Source: an uncultured Prevotella sp.
GTDB taxonomy: Bacteria > Bacteroidota > Bacteroidia > Bacteroidales > Bacteroidaceae
Assembly: GCA_937877595.1 (NCBI GenBank)
Contig: CALFIY010000080.1
Location: forward strand, 1-12,841
Direction of reading: 5' to 3'
Length of the DNA stretch: 12,841 nt
Part shown: piece after piece, positions 1 to 7,754 of the stretch
Layout of the letters: every line of letters begins with the position of its first letter
Position numbering within the stretch: the stretch's first letter is position 1
The notes under the pieces: generated by a model
What the model was told of the DNA's origin: nothing
What the model saw: only the letters and a program-made list of their open reading frames with translations
The model's database searches: none
Position numbers and translations under genes: made by a program

Positions 1-828
1 GTATATCTCCGTGGTGCCGATGCTCTCGTGCCCCAGCAGTGCCTGGATGACGCGCAGGTCGGCTCCGCCTTCGAGCAGTGCCGTGGCGAAGCTGTGGCGC
101 AGGGTGTGCGGCGAGATGGTCTTTGTGATGCCCGCCACCTCGGCCTGTCGCTTCAGCATGATGAGAATCATGGTGCGCGTGAGGTGTGCGCCTCGACGGT
201 TGAGGAACACATAGTCCTCTTCGCCCGGCTTAATCTTCAGGCTTGAGCGCCACGGCATATAGTTGGCAATCTCCTTCAGGGCACGGTCGGAGATGGGCAC
301 CAGCCGCTCCTTGCTGCCCTTGCCCAGCACGCGCACATAGCGCTCTGCCTCGTAGAGACACGACAGGCGCAGCGACACCAGTTCGCTGACGCGCAGCCCA
401 CACGAGAAGAGCACCTCTATTATTGCGCGGTTGCGATGGCCTTCCCATTTCGACACGTCTATTGAATTTTCCAGCAAGTCCACTTCCGCCGTCGAGAGCA
501 CCTCAGGCAGATGTTCGCCCAGCACGGGCGACTCGAGCAGTTCCGTCGGATCGTCGTCGCGCCAGCCGTCTTCCTGCAGAAAACGGAAGAAACTGCGCAC
601 GCCGCTGAGTATGCGACACTGCGAAGAAGGCTGTATGCCGATGTCGTGAAGCGTGGCAGCAAACTGCTGCAGGTCGCTTAGCGTGACGTCGCCCACCGCA
701 ATATTCTCGCGGTGCATGAAATCGGTCAGTTTACCCACGTCGCGCATGTAGGCATCCACCGTATTGGCAGAATATCCGCGCTGCAACTTGAGATAGCGTC
801 TGTACGCTCGCAGAGGGTCGGCTGGCAT
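1..828 (-). CDS. xerD: Site-specific tyrosine recombinase XerD (3' end outside window)
   Basis: Chromosome-dimer resolution recombinase that would act with XerC at dif during division. I translated 276 codons from the ATG at 828 down to base 1. The N-terminal SAM-like DNA-binding domain covers roughly residues 1-100 and the catalytic domain follows. All visible active-site residues are present: R146 (GLRVSEL), K170 (GKGSKERLVP), H241 and R244 (HTLRHSFAT), H267 (LLGHESIGTT) and Y276. Spacing matches E. coli XerD with an offset of two or three residues. The window begins on the tyrosine codon, so only the last 20 or so residues are missing. The reading frame is closed upstream by the stop codon of the preceding gene (859-861, same frame), and 828 is the only ATG after it before the conserved domain. 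It lies 30 bases after the cyclase gene and is probably co-transcribed. XerD is preferred over XerC from general similarity; an integrase of another type is unlikely. Confidence 0.92.
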   Translation of the reverse strand, partial: MPADPLRAYRRYLKLQRGYSANTVDAYMRDVGKLTDFMHRENIAVGDVTLSDLQQFAATLHDIGIQPSSQCRILSGVRSFFRFLQEDGWRDDDPTELLESPVLGEHLPEVLSTAEVDLLENSIDVSKWEGHRNRAIIEVLFSCGLRVSELVSLRLSCLYEAERYVRVLGKGSKERLVPISDRALKEIANYMPWRSSLKIKPGEEDYVFLNRRGAHLTRTMILIMLKRQAEVAGITKTISPHTLRHSFATALLEGGADLRVIQALLGHESIGTTEIY

Positions 829-858
829 ATCGCAGAAAGTGGAAAGGCGTTGGCGGTA

Positions 859-1878
859 TCAGTATACGGAGTAGAGCAGTTGCACCAGCGTCTGCCCTAC
901 AGCCTGCAGCGTGTTACGGTCGATGTGCTGCATATCGTCAGACACGGTATGCCATGTGGGGCCGAACGAACTCTGCCGGCAGTCAGGGTAATAGTTGATT
1001 ATGTCTACCGCCGGAATGTTGGCCACTTCGTTTAGGGGCACATGATCGTCAGTGACGTAGCCGCCGTCGGCATGCACGAAGAAACTGCCATATCCTATGG
1101 CGGCGGCAGCATCCCATATGCGGTCTACCACGCTACGCGCATACTGTATGGAATAGCCTTCGCGATAGAAGCGCGCTCCCTGTCCGCCCACCATATCGAG
1201 CAGCACGGCATAGCGATAGTTGTGGGAGCCAAGCAATGCAGCCCAGTGCTGCGCGCCAAGAGCCCAGGTGTTTCCGTCGGCGTCGGCATCGCTCCACTGT
1301 GGTATTCCCCAGTCTTCGGCATCGAAGCATACAAAGTCTACAGGCACTGGCAGCGAGTCGTGGCTATTGATGATGCGGGCCAACTCCAACATCACGGCCA
1401 CGCCCGATGCACCGTCGTTGGCCGCCATCACCGGCTTATGCCATTGCGCACTGTCGGCATCGTTGTCGGCCCACGGGCGACTGTCCCAGTGGGCACAGAC
1501 AAGCAGCCGCTCGCCATGCGCCGTGTCGCGGCGCGCTATGATATTGGTGCTGCGCAGCACGGTGCCGTCGTAGCCCTTCAGACTGGCGCTCTGCTGCTCC
1601 ACGCTGTAGCCGTGACGCTCAAACTGTGCTGCTATCCACGCTCCGCAGTCGTCGTGAGCCTTGCTGTTCATCACACGCGGGCCGAACTGGCACTGTGCAG
1701 CACAGTAGGCATAGGCACTGTCGGCAGAGAAACTGATGTCAACTGCCGACTGGATGGAAACCTGCTGGCGCTTCGTGGTACTGCATGCAGCAAGGAGCAT
1801 GGCCACGGCAATAGCCATGGCGAAATGTCGGAAACTTACCATCTTACGATGCATGTAGGAAATTTGGTGATTGTTCAT
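859..1878 (-). CDS. Glutaminyl-peptide cyclotransferase, animal-type (M28 fold), lipoprotein
   Basis: Predicted to convert N-terminal glutamine of exported proteins to pyroglutamate in the periplasm. The 339-residue product has a signal peptide ending in LAAC (lipobox, C32); the residues after it (STTKRQQ) are not acidic, so an inner-leaflet or periplasm-facing location is more likely than the cell surface. The M28 metal-site pattern is visible: H130 (CAHWDSRPW), D155 (AANDGASG), E188-D189 (FDAEDWG), D228 (VLLDMVG) and H310 (TWHTVSDD). The stretch DDHVPL near residue 278 followed by IPAVDIIN closely resembles the DDHIPF region of human glutaminyl cyclase, which argues for a cyclase rather than an aminopeptidase. 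Type II cyclases of this kind are known from Porphyromonas, Tannerella and Prevotella. The start at 1878 overlaps the previous stop as ATGA, suggesting translational coupling; ATGs at codons 9 and 13 are alternatives that would shorten the signal peptide. An M28 aminopeptidase remains the other possibility. Confidence 0.85.
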   Translation of the reverse strand: MNNHQISYMHRKMVSFRHFAMAIAVAMLLAACSTTKRQQVSIQSAVDISFSADSAYAYCAAQCQFGPRVMNSKAHDDCGAWIAAQFERHGYSVEQQSASLKGYDGTVLRSTNIIARRDTAHGERLLVCAHWDSRPWADNDADSAQWHKPVMAANDGASGVAVMLELARIINSHDSLPVPVDFVCFDAEDWGIPQWSDADADGNTWALGAQHWAALLGSHNYRYAVLLDMVGGQGARFYREGYSIQYARSVVDRIWDAAAAIGYGSFFVHADGGYVTDDHVPLNEVANIPAVDIINYYPDCRQSSFGPTWHTVSDDMQHIDRNTLQAVGQTLVQLLYSVY

Positions 1879-3653
1879 TTTCTGACAGACTGCACCTGAG
1901 CCATTACGCGCAGGAAATTGCCGCCCCAGATCTTCTGTATGTCGCGCTCGCTGAAATTGCGGCTTAGCAACTGGCGCGTGAAATTAATCAACTCTGCCGA
2001 ATTGGCCAGTCCGCGCACACCGCCGTCGCCGTCGAAGTCAGTGCCCAGTCCGACATGGTCTGTTCCCATTACCTGTATGGCATGCTCCAGATGCTTCATG
2101 GCGTCGAGGATTGTGGCATCACCCTCCTTGCGCAGGAAACCGCTGTAGAGCGTCACCTGCATCACGCCCCCCTTGGCGGCAAGGGCGCGCATCTGCTCGT
2201 CGGTGAGGTTACGGGGATGGTCGCAGAGTGCGCGGCAACTGCTGTGGCTGCACACTATGGGCTGGTTGCTCAGTTCGAGGGCGTCGTAGAAACTCTTCTC
2301 CGAGGCATGGCTCAGGTCGACCATTATGCCGAGGCGGTTCATCTCGCGTATCACCTGCTTGCCGAAACTGCTCACACCGTTGTGTATCGAACTGCCGCGC
2401 GCCGAGTCGCAGATGTCGTTGTCGCCATTGTGGCAGAGCGTCATGTAGACAATGCCCCGCTGCGCGAAGTGGGCCAACTGCTGCAACTGGCCGTTCAGGG
2501 CCAGTCCGTTCTCTATTCCCAGCATTATGCTCTTCCGTCCGCTGCGCTTGTCGGCATACAGGTCGGCTGGTGTGCGTGCTATGCTGACATACTGGCGATG
2601 GCGCTCAACCATGTCTTCTATCGTATCGAATATCAGGTCGGCATATTCCGTTGGTCCTGCCACCTCGCAGTCTACCAGCGACGAGAAAGTCTCTCCCATC
2701 TTCGGCTGCGGCAGGTATGCCACCATGATAGTAGCGTCCTGATGACCTTCTGTCATCTTGTGGAGATCGACAAGAAGGCGACTGTCGCGCTTGCCAAACG
2801 AAGCGCGCTTCCCCTCGGGCGCCTTGAGATTGAAGAACATCGGCGTGTCGCAGTGGGTGTCAAGAGTCAGCGTGCCATGATGCACTCCGACGGCTCGCCG
2901 ATAGTTGGCAGCCTCGGCCACAAGCCATTCAAAGAGCGGCAGCCCGTCTTCCATACATTCCGGATGCCACTGCACACCCACTATGCTGCGAAACTCGCGG
3001 CTCTCCACAGCCTCTGTCACGCCATCCACAGCCCTGGCTACGACGCGCAGACGGGTGCCGGCATCGCTCACTGCCTGATGATGGAAGGAATTGACGTAGA
3101 GCGTCGTGGCCTTGTAGATATCATACAGCACGGAGTCTTCATCCACCACCACGCTGTGGGTGGCCTCGTCGCGAGGCGCATCCTGCGAGTGCTTGACGCT
3201 GTCGGCGCCGATATCCTGACGGATGTCCTGTGCCACCTCGCCATCGAGGGCAATGGCCAGCGTCTGCAGCCCACGGCAAATGCCGAGTATCGGTATCTGC
3301 CGGTTGTATGCCAGTCGGGTGATGAGCAGTTCCGGAATATCGCGCTCACTGTTTATCCCTCCGAGCGCTGGCAGAGGTTCCTGCCCCATGAGCAGCGGAT
3401 TGTAGTCGCCACCGCCGCTCAGCAGCAGGGCGTCTATCTTGCCCAGCGTGTTGATGATGGCATCGGTGTCGGCAAGTGGCGGTATTATCAGCGGCACTCC
3501 GCCTGCCCGAAGCACTGACTTATAATAGCCCTCGGCAAGTTTGCAAGTCTGCTCACCATAATTTCCCGTTATACCAATTACCGGCTTCTGCGATGCCTCG
3601 GGAAAAGAAGCGTAGACATCGTCAAGCCGTGACTTCCAGTCGTAGCGGTTCAT
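1875..3653 (-). CDS. Fused gamma-glutamyl hydrolase (peptidase C26) - M19 dipeptidase
   Basis: A 592-residue, apparently cytoplasmic two-domain enzyme (no signal peptide or membrane segment). Residues about 23-250 form a class I glutamine-amidotransferase-like domain of the PuuD/peptidase C26 type: oxyanion region LLLSGGGDY, nucleophile C126 in GICRGLQ, and H230 and E232 in QWHPE, giving a complete Cys-His-Glu triad. Residues about 260-585 are a renal-dipeptidase-type M19 domain with H267 and D269 (DTHCDT), E381 (LGIENG), H449 (DLSHAS), H470 (CSHSS), R474 and D539/D541 (GTDFDGDGG), i.e. the binuclear-zinc ligands. The first domain is expected to cleave gamma-glutamyl bonds and the second to hydrolyse dipeptides, so one chain could take apart a gamma-glutamyl tripeptide; that substrate is inferred. 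The reading frame is unbroken through the junction, so this is a true fusion. It begins 25 bases after the Lrp gene and overlaps the cyclase gene by four bases. Confidence 0.88.
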   Translation of the reverse strand: MNRYDWKSRLDDVYASFPEASQKPVIGITGNYGEQTCKLAEGYYKSVLRAGGVPLIIPPLADTDAIINTLGKIDALLLSGGGDYNPLLMGQEPLPALGGINSERDIPELLITRLAYNRQIPILGICRGLQTLAIALDGEVAQDIRQDIGADSVKHSQDAPRDEATHSVVVDEDSVLYDIYKATTLYVNSFHHQAVSDAGTRLRVVARAVDGVTEAVESREFRSIVGVQWHPECMEDGLPLFEWLVAEAANYRRAVGVHHGTLTLDTHCDTPMFFNLKAPEGKRASFGKRDSRLLVDLHKMTEGHQDATIMVAYLPQPKMGETFSSLVDCEVAGPTEYADLIFDTIEDMVERHRQYVSIARTPADLYADKRSGRKSIMLGIENGLALNGQLQQLAHFAQRGIVYMTLCHNGDNDICDSARGSSIHNGVSSFGKQVIREMNRLGIMVDLSHASEKSFYDALELSNQPIVCSHSSCRALCDHPRNLTDEQMRALAAKGGVMQVTLYSGFLRKEGDATILDAMKHLEHAIQVMGTDHVGLGTDFDGDGGVRGLANSAELINFTRQLLSRNFSERDIQKIWGGNFLRVMAQVQSVRK

Positions 3654-3678
3654 GCTTCAGCGTAGCGTCAGGATGGGA

Positions 3679-4149
3679 TTATTCTTCTGTGATGGGTATT
3701 TCGCGCTTTATGCTCTGCTCCAGCGAGATAAGGGTTTCGGTGGCCACCACTCCAGGTATCTCCTGAAGCCGTTCGTTGAGCAGATGCATCAGTTGCTCGT
3801 TGTCGCGCGCGTAGAGTTTCACGAGCAGGGTGTAAGGACCGGTGGTGAAGTGACATTCCACTATCTCGGGTATGTGCTGCAGGCACTCCACGACATCCTT
3901 GTACATAGAGCCGCGCTCGAGCGTTATTCCCACGTACGTACACGTGCTGTAGCCAAGGCTTTTGGGATTTACGTCGAAGCCGCTGCCCATGATGACGTTG
4001 GCCTCTATCAGATTTTGCACACGCTGATGGATTGCCGCACGCGACACCTTACACTCTATTGCCACGTCCTTGAACGGAATGCGTGCATTCTTCGACAGGA
4101 TACCGAGTATCTTCTTGTCCAGGCTGTCTATTTTCTCTGTTGTTGCCAT
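3679..4149 (-). CDS. Lrp/AsnC family transcriptional regulator
   Basis: A 156-residue protein of the usual size for the family. The N-terminal winged helix-turn-helix occupies about residues 7-55 (DSLDKKILGILSKNARI, then DVAIECKVSRAAIHQRVQNL), and the C-terminal RAM effector/oligomerisation domain covers about 65-150, ending in the typical SLEQSIKREIPI. I chose the ATG at 4149; an in-frame GTG at 4194, directly after the nadB stop, would add 15 residues (including KTKVNN) that precede the normal family start. The sequence before the ATG is A-rich, as usual in Bacteroidota. The loop that in many Lrp proteins carries Gly-Asp-Tyr-Asp reads GPYT here, so the effector pocket may differ. It sits between nadB and the C26-M19 gene and is a candidate regulator of this operon; the sequence shows no operator that I can assign. 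Confidence 0.9.
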   Translation of the reverse strand: MATTEKIDSLDKKILGILSKNARIPFKDVAIECKVSRAAIHQRVQNLIEANVIMGSGFDVNPKSLGYSTCTYVGITLERGSMYKDVVECLQHIPEIVECHFTTGPYTLLVKLYARDNEQLMHLLNERLQEIPGVVATETLISLEQSIKREIPITEE

Positions 4150-4194
4150 ATTGTTTACTTTGGTTTTATATTCATATCTCTCACCTCTTGTCAC

Positions 4195-5814
4195 TCACCT
4201 CTCCGACGACTTATCGTATGCATGATGCGGATAGTCGGTGGTGAAATGCAGTCCGCGACATTCCTTTCGCTCCAAAGCCCATCGCGTGATGAGGTATCCC
4301 ACGTTGATCATGTTGCGCAGTTCGCAGATATCGCGTGTGGCACGAACGCGCTTAAAGAGGCGCTCGGTCTCTTCGTAGAGCATGTCAAGCCTGTCCCACG
4401 CGCGGTGAAGACGCAGGTCGCTGCGCACTATGCCAACATAGTTGGACATGATCTGTGCAACCTCCTTCACCGACTGGGTGATGAGAACCTTCTCCTCATT
4501 GGTCATCGTGCCCTCGTCGTTCCATTCGGGAACTCGCTCGTTGAACTCATACTCGTCGATATGCGCCAGTGAGTGACGGGCTGCAGCGTCGGCATAGACG
4601 ACAGCCTCTATCAGCGAATTGGAGGCAAGGCGGTTGCCGCCATGCAGACCTGTACACGAACATTCGCCAATGGCATAGAGACGCTCTATGCTCGACTGGC
4701 CGTTGAGATCGACCTTCACGCCACCGCACATATAGTGGGCAGCAGGACGAACGGGAATATAGTCCTGCGTAATGTCTATACCGATGGAGAGACACTTCTG
4801 GTAAATATTGGGGAAGTGGTGGCGCGTCTCGGCAGCATCCTTGTGGGTGACGTCAAGGCACACATGGTCCAGACCGTGTATCTTCATCTCCTTGTCTATG
4901 GCACGCGCCACGATATCGCGCGGAGCCAGGGAGAGACGCTCATCGTATTTCTCCATGAAGGTCTGTCCGTTGGGGAGTTTCAGTATGCCGCCGTAGCCAC
5001 GCATGGCCTCTGTTATGAGATAGGCAGGATGGGTCTCGTTGGGATTATGGAGCACTGTGGGATGGAACTGCACGAACTCCATGTCCTGAACGGTGGCCTT
5101 GGCGCGATAGGCCATGGCAATACCGTCGCCAGTGGCTATCACAGGATTGGAAGTGGTCAGATAGACGGCACCACAACCGCCGGTACACATCACAGTGACC
5201 CTGGCAAGATAGGTGTCGACAGTACCTTCCTCACCTTTGCCGCCCTGATCTCCGGGATTGAGTACATAGGCACCGTAGCACTGGGTATGGGGAGAGCGGC
5301 GCGTCACGCGCGCACCGAGATGATGCTGCGTGATTATCTCAACGGCAAAATGGTTTTCCTTGACGTCGATATCGGGACAGCGGCGCACGGCTTCCATGAG
5401 GCCACGCTGTATCTCAGCACCAGTATCGTCGGCATGGTGGAGAATGCGGAATTCAGAGTGGCCGCCCTCGCGGTGAAGGTCGAAACTGCCATCCTCCTGA
5501 CGGTCGAAATTGACACCCCACGCCACGAGTTCGCTTATCTGCTCAGGAGCACGACGCACCACCTGCTCAACGGCCTTGCGGTCGGAGATGTAGTCGCCGG
5601 CTATCATCGTGTCTTCAATGTGTTTCTCGAAATTGTCTACCGCAAGATTTGTCACACTGGCCACACCGCCCTGAGCAAAAGAGGTGTTGGCCTCGTCAAG
5701 CGATGTCTTGCAAATCATACATACCTTGCCCTTCTTGGCACGCGCCACCTTGAGGGCATAACTCATACCGGCAACACCAGCACCGATAACGAGAAAATCG
5801 TATTTATAAATCAT
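4195..5814 (-). CDS. nadB: L-aspartate oxidase NadB
   Basis: FAD-dependent oxidation of L-aspartate to iminoaspartate, the first step of de novo NAD synthesis; the product is passed to quinolinate synthase NadA. The 539-residue protein matches the usual length of about 530-540. It has the dinucleotide-binding motif VIGAGVAGMS near residue 9, the FAQGGVA segment near 46, and the substrate-site region REGGHSEFRI with E116. Further active-site residues are R299 (APRDIVARA), H360 (AAHYMCGG) and R395 (GGNRLASNSL). The last three and E116 correspond to E. coli E121, R290, H351 and R386. These features separate it from fumarate reductase and succinate dehydrogenase flavoproteins, together with the small C-terminal helical domain. 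It is the first gene of the leftward operon, with its own promoter just upstream. NadA and NadC are not in the window. The ATG at 5814 is well placed before the FAD motif. Confidence 0.95.
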   Translation of the reverse strand: MIYKYDFLVIGAGVAGMSYALKVARAKKGKVCMICKTSLDEANTSFAQGGVASVTNLAVDNFEKHIEDTMIAGDYISDRKAVEQVVRRAPEQISELVAWGVNFDRQEDGSFDLHREGGHSEFRILHHADDTGAEIQRGLMEAVRRCPDIDVKENHFAVEIITQHHLGARVTRRSPHTQCYGAYVLNPGDQGGKGEEGTVDTYLARVTVMCTGGCGAVYLTTSNPVIATGDGIAMAYRAKATVQDMEFVQFHPTVLHNPNETHPAYLITEAMRGYGGILKLPNGQTFMEKYDERLSLAPRDIVARAIDKEMKIHGLDHVCLDVTHKDAAETRHHFPNIYQKCLSIGIDITQDYIPVRPAAHYMCGGVKVDLNGQSSIERLYAIGECSCTGLHGGNRLASNSLIEAVVYADAAARHSLAHIDEYEFNERVPEWNDEGTMTNEEKVLITQSVKEVAQIMSNYVGIVRSDLRLHRAWDRLDMLYEETERLFKRVRATRDICELRNMINVGYLITRWALERKECRGLHFTTDYPHHAYDKSSER

Positions 5815-5839
5815 GCGTTGTTTTACATAGTTTCGTTTG

Positions 5840-5875
5840 CAAAATTATACATTTTTTAGGTAATCCGCGCCAAAA
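5840..5875 (-). promoter_or_regulatory. Putative promoter of the nadB operon
   Basis: Read on the minus strand, TAATTTTG (5847 down to 5840) fits the Bacteroidota -7 consensus TAnnTTTG, and TTTTG (5875-5871) could be the -33 box. The spacer is 23 bases, a little longer than the usual 19-21, so the -33 assignment is less certain than the -7 box. Transcription would start near 5833-5836, giving a leader of about 20 bases before the nadB ATG. Confidence 0.55.
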
Positions 5876-5890
5876 GAGAGAAAAATTGAC

Positions 5891-5898
5891 TAACTTTG
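5891..5898 (+). promoter_or_regulatory. Putative -7 box (TAACTTTG) of the helicase operon
   Basis: TAACTTTG matches TAnnTTTG and lies only eight bases before the helicase ATG at 5907, so the message would have a leader of a few bases at most. No convincing -33 box is seen at the expected distance (around 5866-5872, a CG-rich stretch). The box and the nadB promoter share the 92-base divergent intergenic region. Confidence 0.4.
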
Positions 5899-5906
5899 CC
5901 GTCGTA

Positions 5907-7754
5907 ATGAAAACATTTAAGGAACTGGGTGTCTGCGATGCCATTCGCCGAGCCATAGAAGAGATGGGGTTTGTTCAGCCCATGCCGGTACAGGAGGAAG
6001 TCATTCCTTACCTGCTGGGAACAATGAACGACGTAATAGCACTTGCACAGACTGGAACAGGCAAGACTGCGGCATTCGGCATCCCTTTGCTGCAGAACAT
6101 TGACACATTGCGCCACGACACACAGGCCCTTGTGCTGGCTCCTACGCGCGAACTGTGTCTGCAGATAGCCGATGACATGCGCGACTTTGCACGCTACATC
6201 GACGGCATACACATTGAGGCCGTATATGGCGGAGCCTCCATAGAACAACAGATACGTGCCCTCAGAAAAGGGGCACAGATTATTGTTGCCACGCCAGGCA
6301 GACTGATAGACCTGATGAAGCGCGGCGTGGCACAACTGGATGCCGTCAGCAACGTGGTGCTCGACGAAGCCGACGAGATGCTAAACATGGGATTTTCGGA
6401 AAGCATCGACGCCATTCTGGAGGGCGTGCCGGCAGAAAGAAACACGCTGCTCTTCTCTGCCACCATGAGCCGCGAAATAGAACGCATAGCACGCGGCTAC
6501 CTGCACGACCCAAAGGAGATAGTGGTGGGCTCGCGCAATGAAGGCGCAGAGCACGTCAACCATATCTACTACGTGGTGAACGCCAAAGACAAGTATCTCG
6601 CCCTGAAACGGCTCGTGGATTTCTATCCGCGCATCTTCGCCATCATCTTCTGCCGCACGAAGATAGAGACACAGGAGGTGGCCGACAAACTGATACGCGA
6701 CGGCTATAATGCCGAAAGCCTGCACGGCGACCTGTCGCAGCAGCAGCGCGACCTGACAATGCAGAAGTTCCGCCAGCACACCGTGCAACTGCTGGTTGCA
6801 ACCGATGTGGCAGCACGCGGACTGGACGTAGACGACCTGACACACGTTATCAACTACGGGCTGCCCGACGACATCGAAAACTATACACACCGCTCAGGAC
6901 GCACAGGGCGCGCAGGCAAGAAGGGCACATCGCTCAGCATCATCCATACACGCGAGCGCCACAAGATACGCAACATAGAACGCGAGATAGGCAAGCAGTT
7001 TGAGCAGGGGGTGATGCCAAGCCCGGAAGAGATCTGCAAGAAGCAACTCTACCGCGTGATGGACCAGATTGTAAAGGCCGACGTCGACGAGGAACAGATT
7101 GCCCCATTCATGGCCGACATCAACCGCTACTTTGAATACATCGACAAAGAAGACCTGATAAAGAAAATCGTTTCGCTCGAGTTCGGACGCTTCCTTGCAT
7201 ACTATGCCGATGCTCCCGAACTGACGGTGGCCACGGAGAAGAGCCACGAGGAAGGCAAGGCGCGCAGGAAGGGCGGCAACAGGACTGCAGACGGAAAGTT
7301 CCGCAAGGTGACATTCAATCTCGGTAAGCGCGACGGCTTCTATCCTGCCGAAGTGATGCAAATCATCAACAAGAACGTGAAGGGCCACGTACAGATAGGC
7401 CATATCGACCTGCTCGCCACGACAGCCCACGTGGAAGTGGCCGAAGAGGACGCACAGCGCGTGGTGAAATATGTCAACGGACAGCGATACAATGGGCGCG
7501 AGATAACATGCCGGATGGCCGACGAGCGCCCATGGCAGCAGCGTGCCGACCGTAAACAGCGCGCCACAAGGCAGGAGTCGGCACCGAAGTCTGGCGGAAA
7601 GCCTCGCAACGAGCGGCATACGGCAAAGCCGGAGCGACAGCACCGACGCGAGGAGTGGCAACAGATGCTCAACCCGAAGAGCATGAAACTGAAGGGAGAG
7701 GTGCCCGACTTCAGCGAAGAGGGATGGGCACGCCGTCGTCCGAAAAAGAAATGA
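5907..7754 (+). CDS. DEAD-box ATP-dependent RNA helicase with DbpA-type RNA-binding domain
   Basis: RNA helicase of the DeaD/CsdA-DbpA type, expected to act in ribosome assembly or RNA remodelling. Numbered from the ATG at 5907 (615 residues): Q-motif region at the N-terminus (FKELGV, then Q in PMPVQEEV), Walker A AQTGTGKT with K53, PTREL, TPGRL, DEAD at 153-156, SAT at 184-186, then the second RecA domain with FCRTK, HGDLSQ, ATDVAARGLD and HRSGRTGRAG at 328-337. A DbpA-like RNA-binding domain covers about 466-539 (KVTFNLGKRDGFYP to REITCRM), followed by an Arg/Lys/Gln-rich tail of about 75 residues ending RRRPKKK. An in-frame TTG at 5886 would start inside the AT-rich promoter region and is less likely. 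The stop overlaps the next gene as ATGA. DeaD is the nearest named relative, but specificity cannot be fixed from sequence alone. Confidence 0.93.
   Translation: MKTFKELGVCDAIRRAIEEMGFVQPMPVQEEVIPYLLGTMNDVIALAQTGTGKTAAFGIPLLQNIDTLRHDTQALVLAPTRELCLQIADDMRDFARYIDGIHIEAVYGGASIEQQIRALRKGAQIIVATPGRLIDLMKRGVAQLDAVSNVVLDEADEMLNMGFSESIDAILEGVPAERNTLLFSATMSREIERIARGYLHDPKEIVVGSRNEGAEHVNHIYYVVNAKDKYLALKRLVDFYPRIFAIIFCRTKIETQEVADKLIRDGYNAESLHGDLSQQQRDLTMQKFRQHTVQLLVATDVAARGLDVDDLTHVINYGLPDDIENYTHRSGRTGRAGKKGTSLSIIHTRERHKIRNIEREIGKQFEQGVMPSPEEICKKQLYRVMDQIVKADVDEEQIAPFMADINRYFEYIDKEDLIKKIVSLEFGRFLAYYADAPELTVATEKSHEEGKARRKGGNRTADGKFRKVTFNLGKRDGFYPAEVMQIINKNVKGHVQIGHIDLLATTAHVEVAEEDAQRVVKYVNGQRYNGREITCRMADERPWQQRADRKQRATRQESAPKSGGKPRNERHTAKPERQHRREEWQQMLNPKSMKLKGEVPDFSEEGWARRRPKKK

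Noticed and set aside
1..828. Phage- or integron-type integrase at the left edge
   Set aside because: Length, N-terminal SAM-like domain, active-site spacing and absence of adjacent phage or cassette genes fit housekeeping XerD. The apparent end at the tyrosine codon is a window cut, not a truncation.
2055..3518. 487-residue open frame on the plus strand, antisense to the C26-M19 gene
   Set aside because: It mirrors the codon pattern of the fully recognisable minus-strand enzyme, has no domain or signal features, and is rich in His/Val/Ala as expected for an antisense shadow.
4150..4194. GTG start at 4194 for the Lrp-type regulator
   Set aside because: It adds residues not found before the helix-turn-helix in the family; ATG 4149 gives the normal length.
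4573..5859. 428-residue open frame on the plus strand, antisense to nadB
   Set aside because: nadB is certain on the other strand; this frame has no recognisable motif and runs into the divergent promoter region.
5886..5906. TTG at 5886 as start of the helicase
   Set aside because: The added seven residues are encoded by the promoter box itself; the ATG at 5907 directly precedes the conserved FKELGV region.
7655..7750. Upstream ATG extending the DUF4835 protein into the helicase gene
   Set aside because: The added 32 residues are hydrophilic and would bury the signal peptide; the ATGA overlap start at 7751 is coherent.
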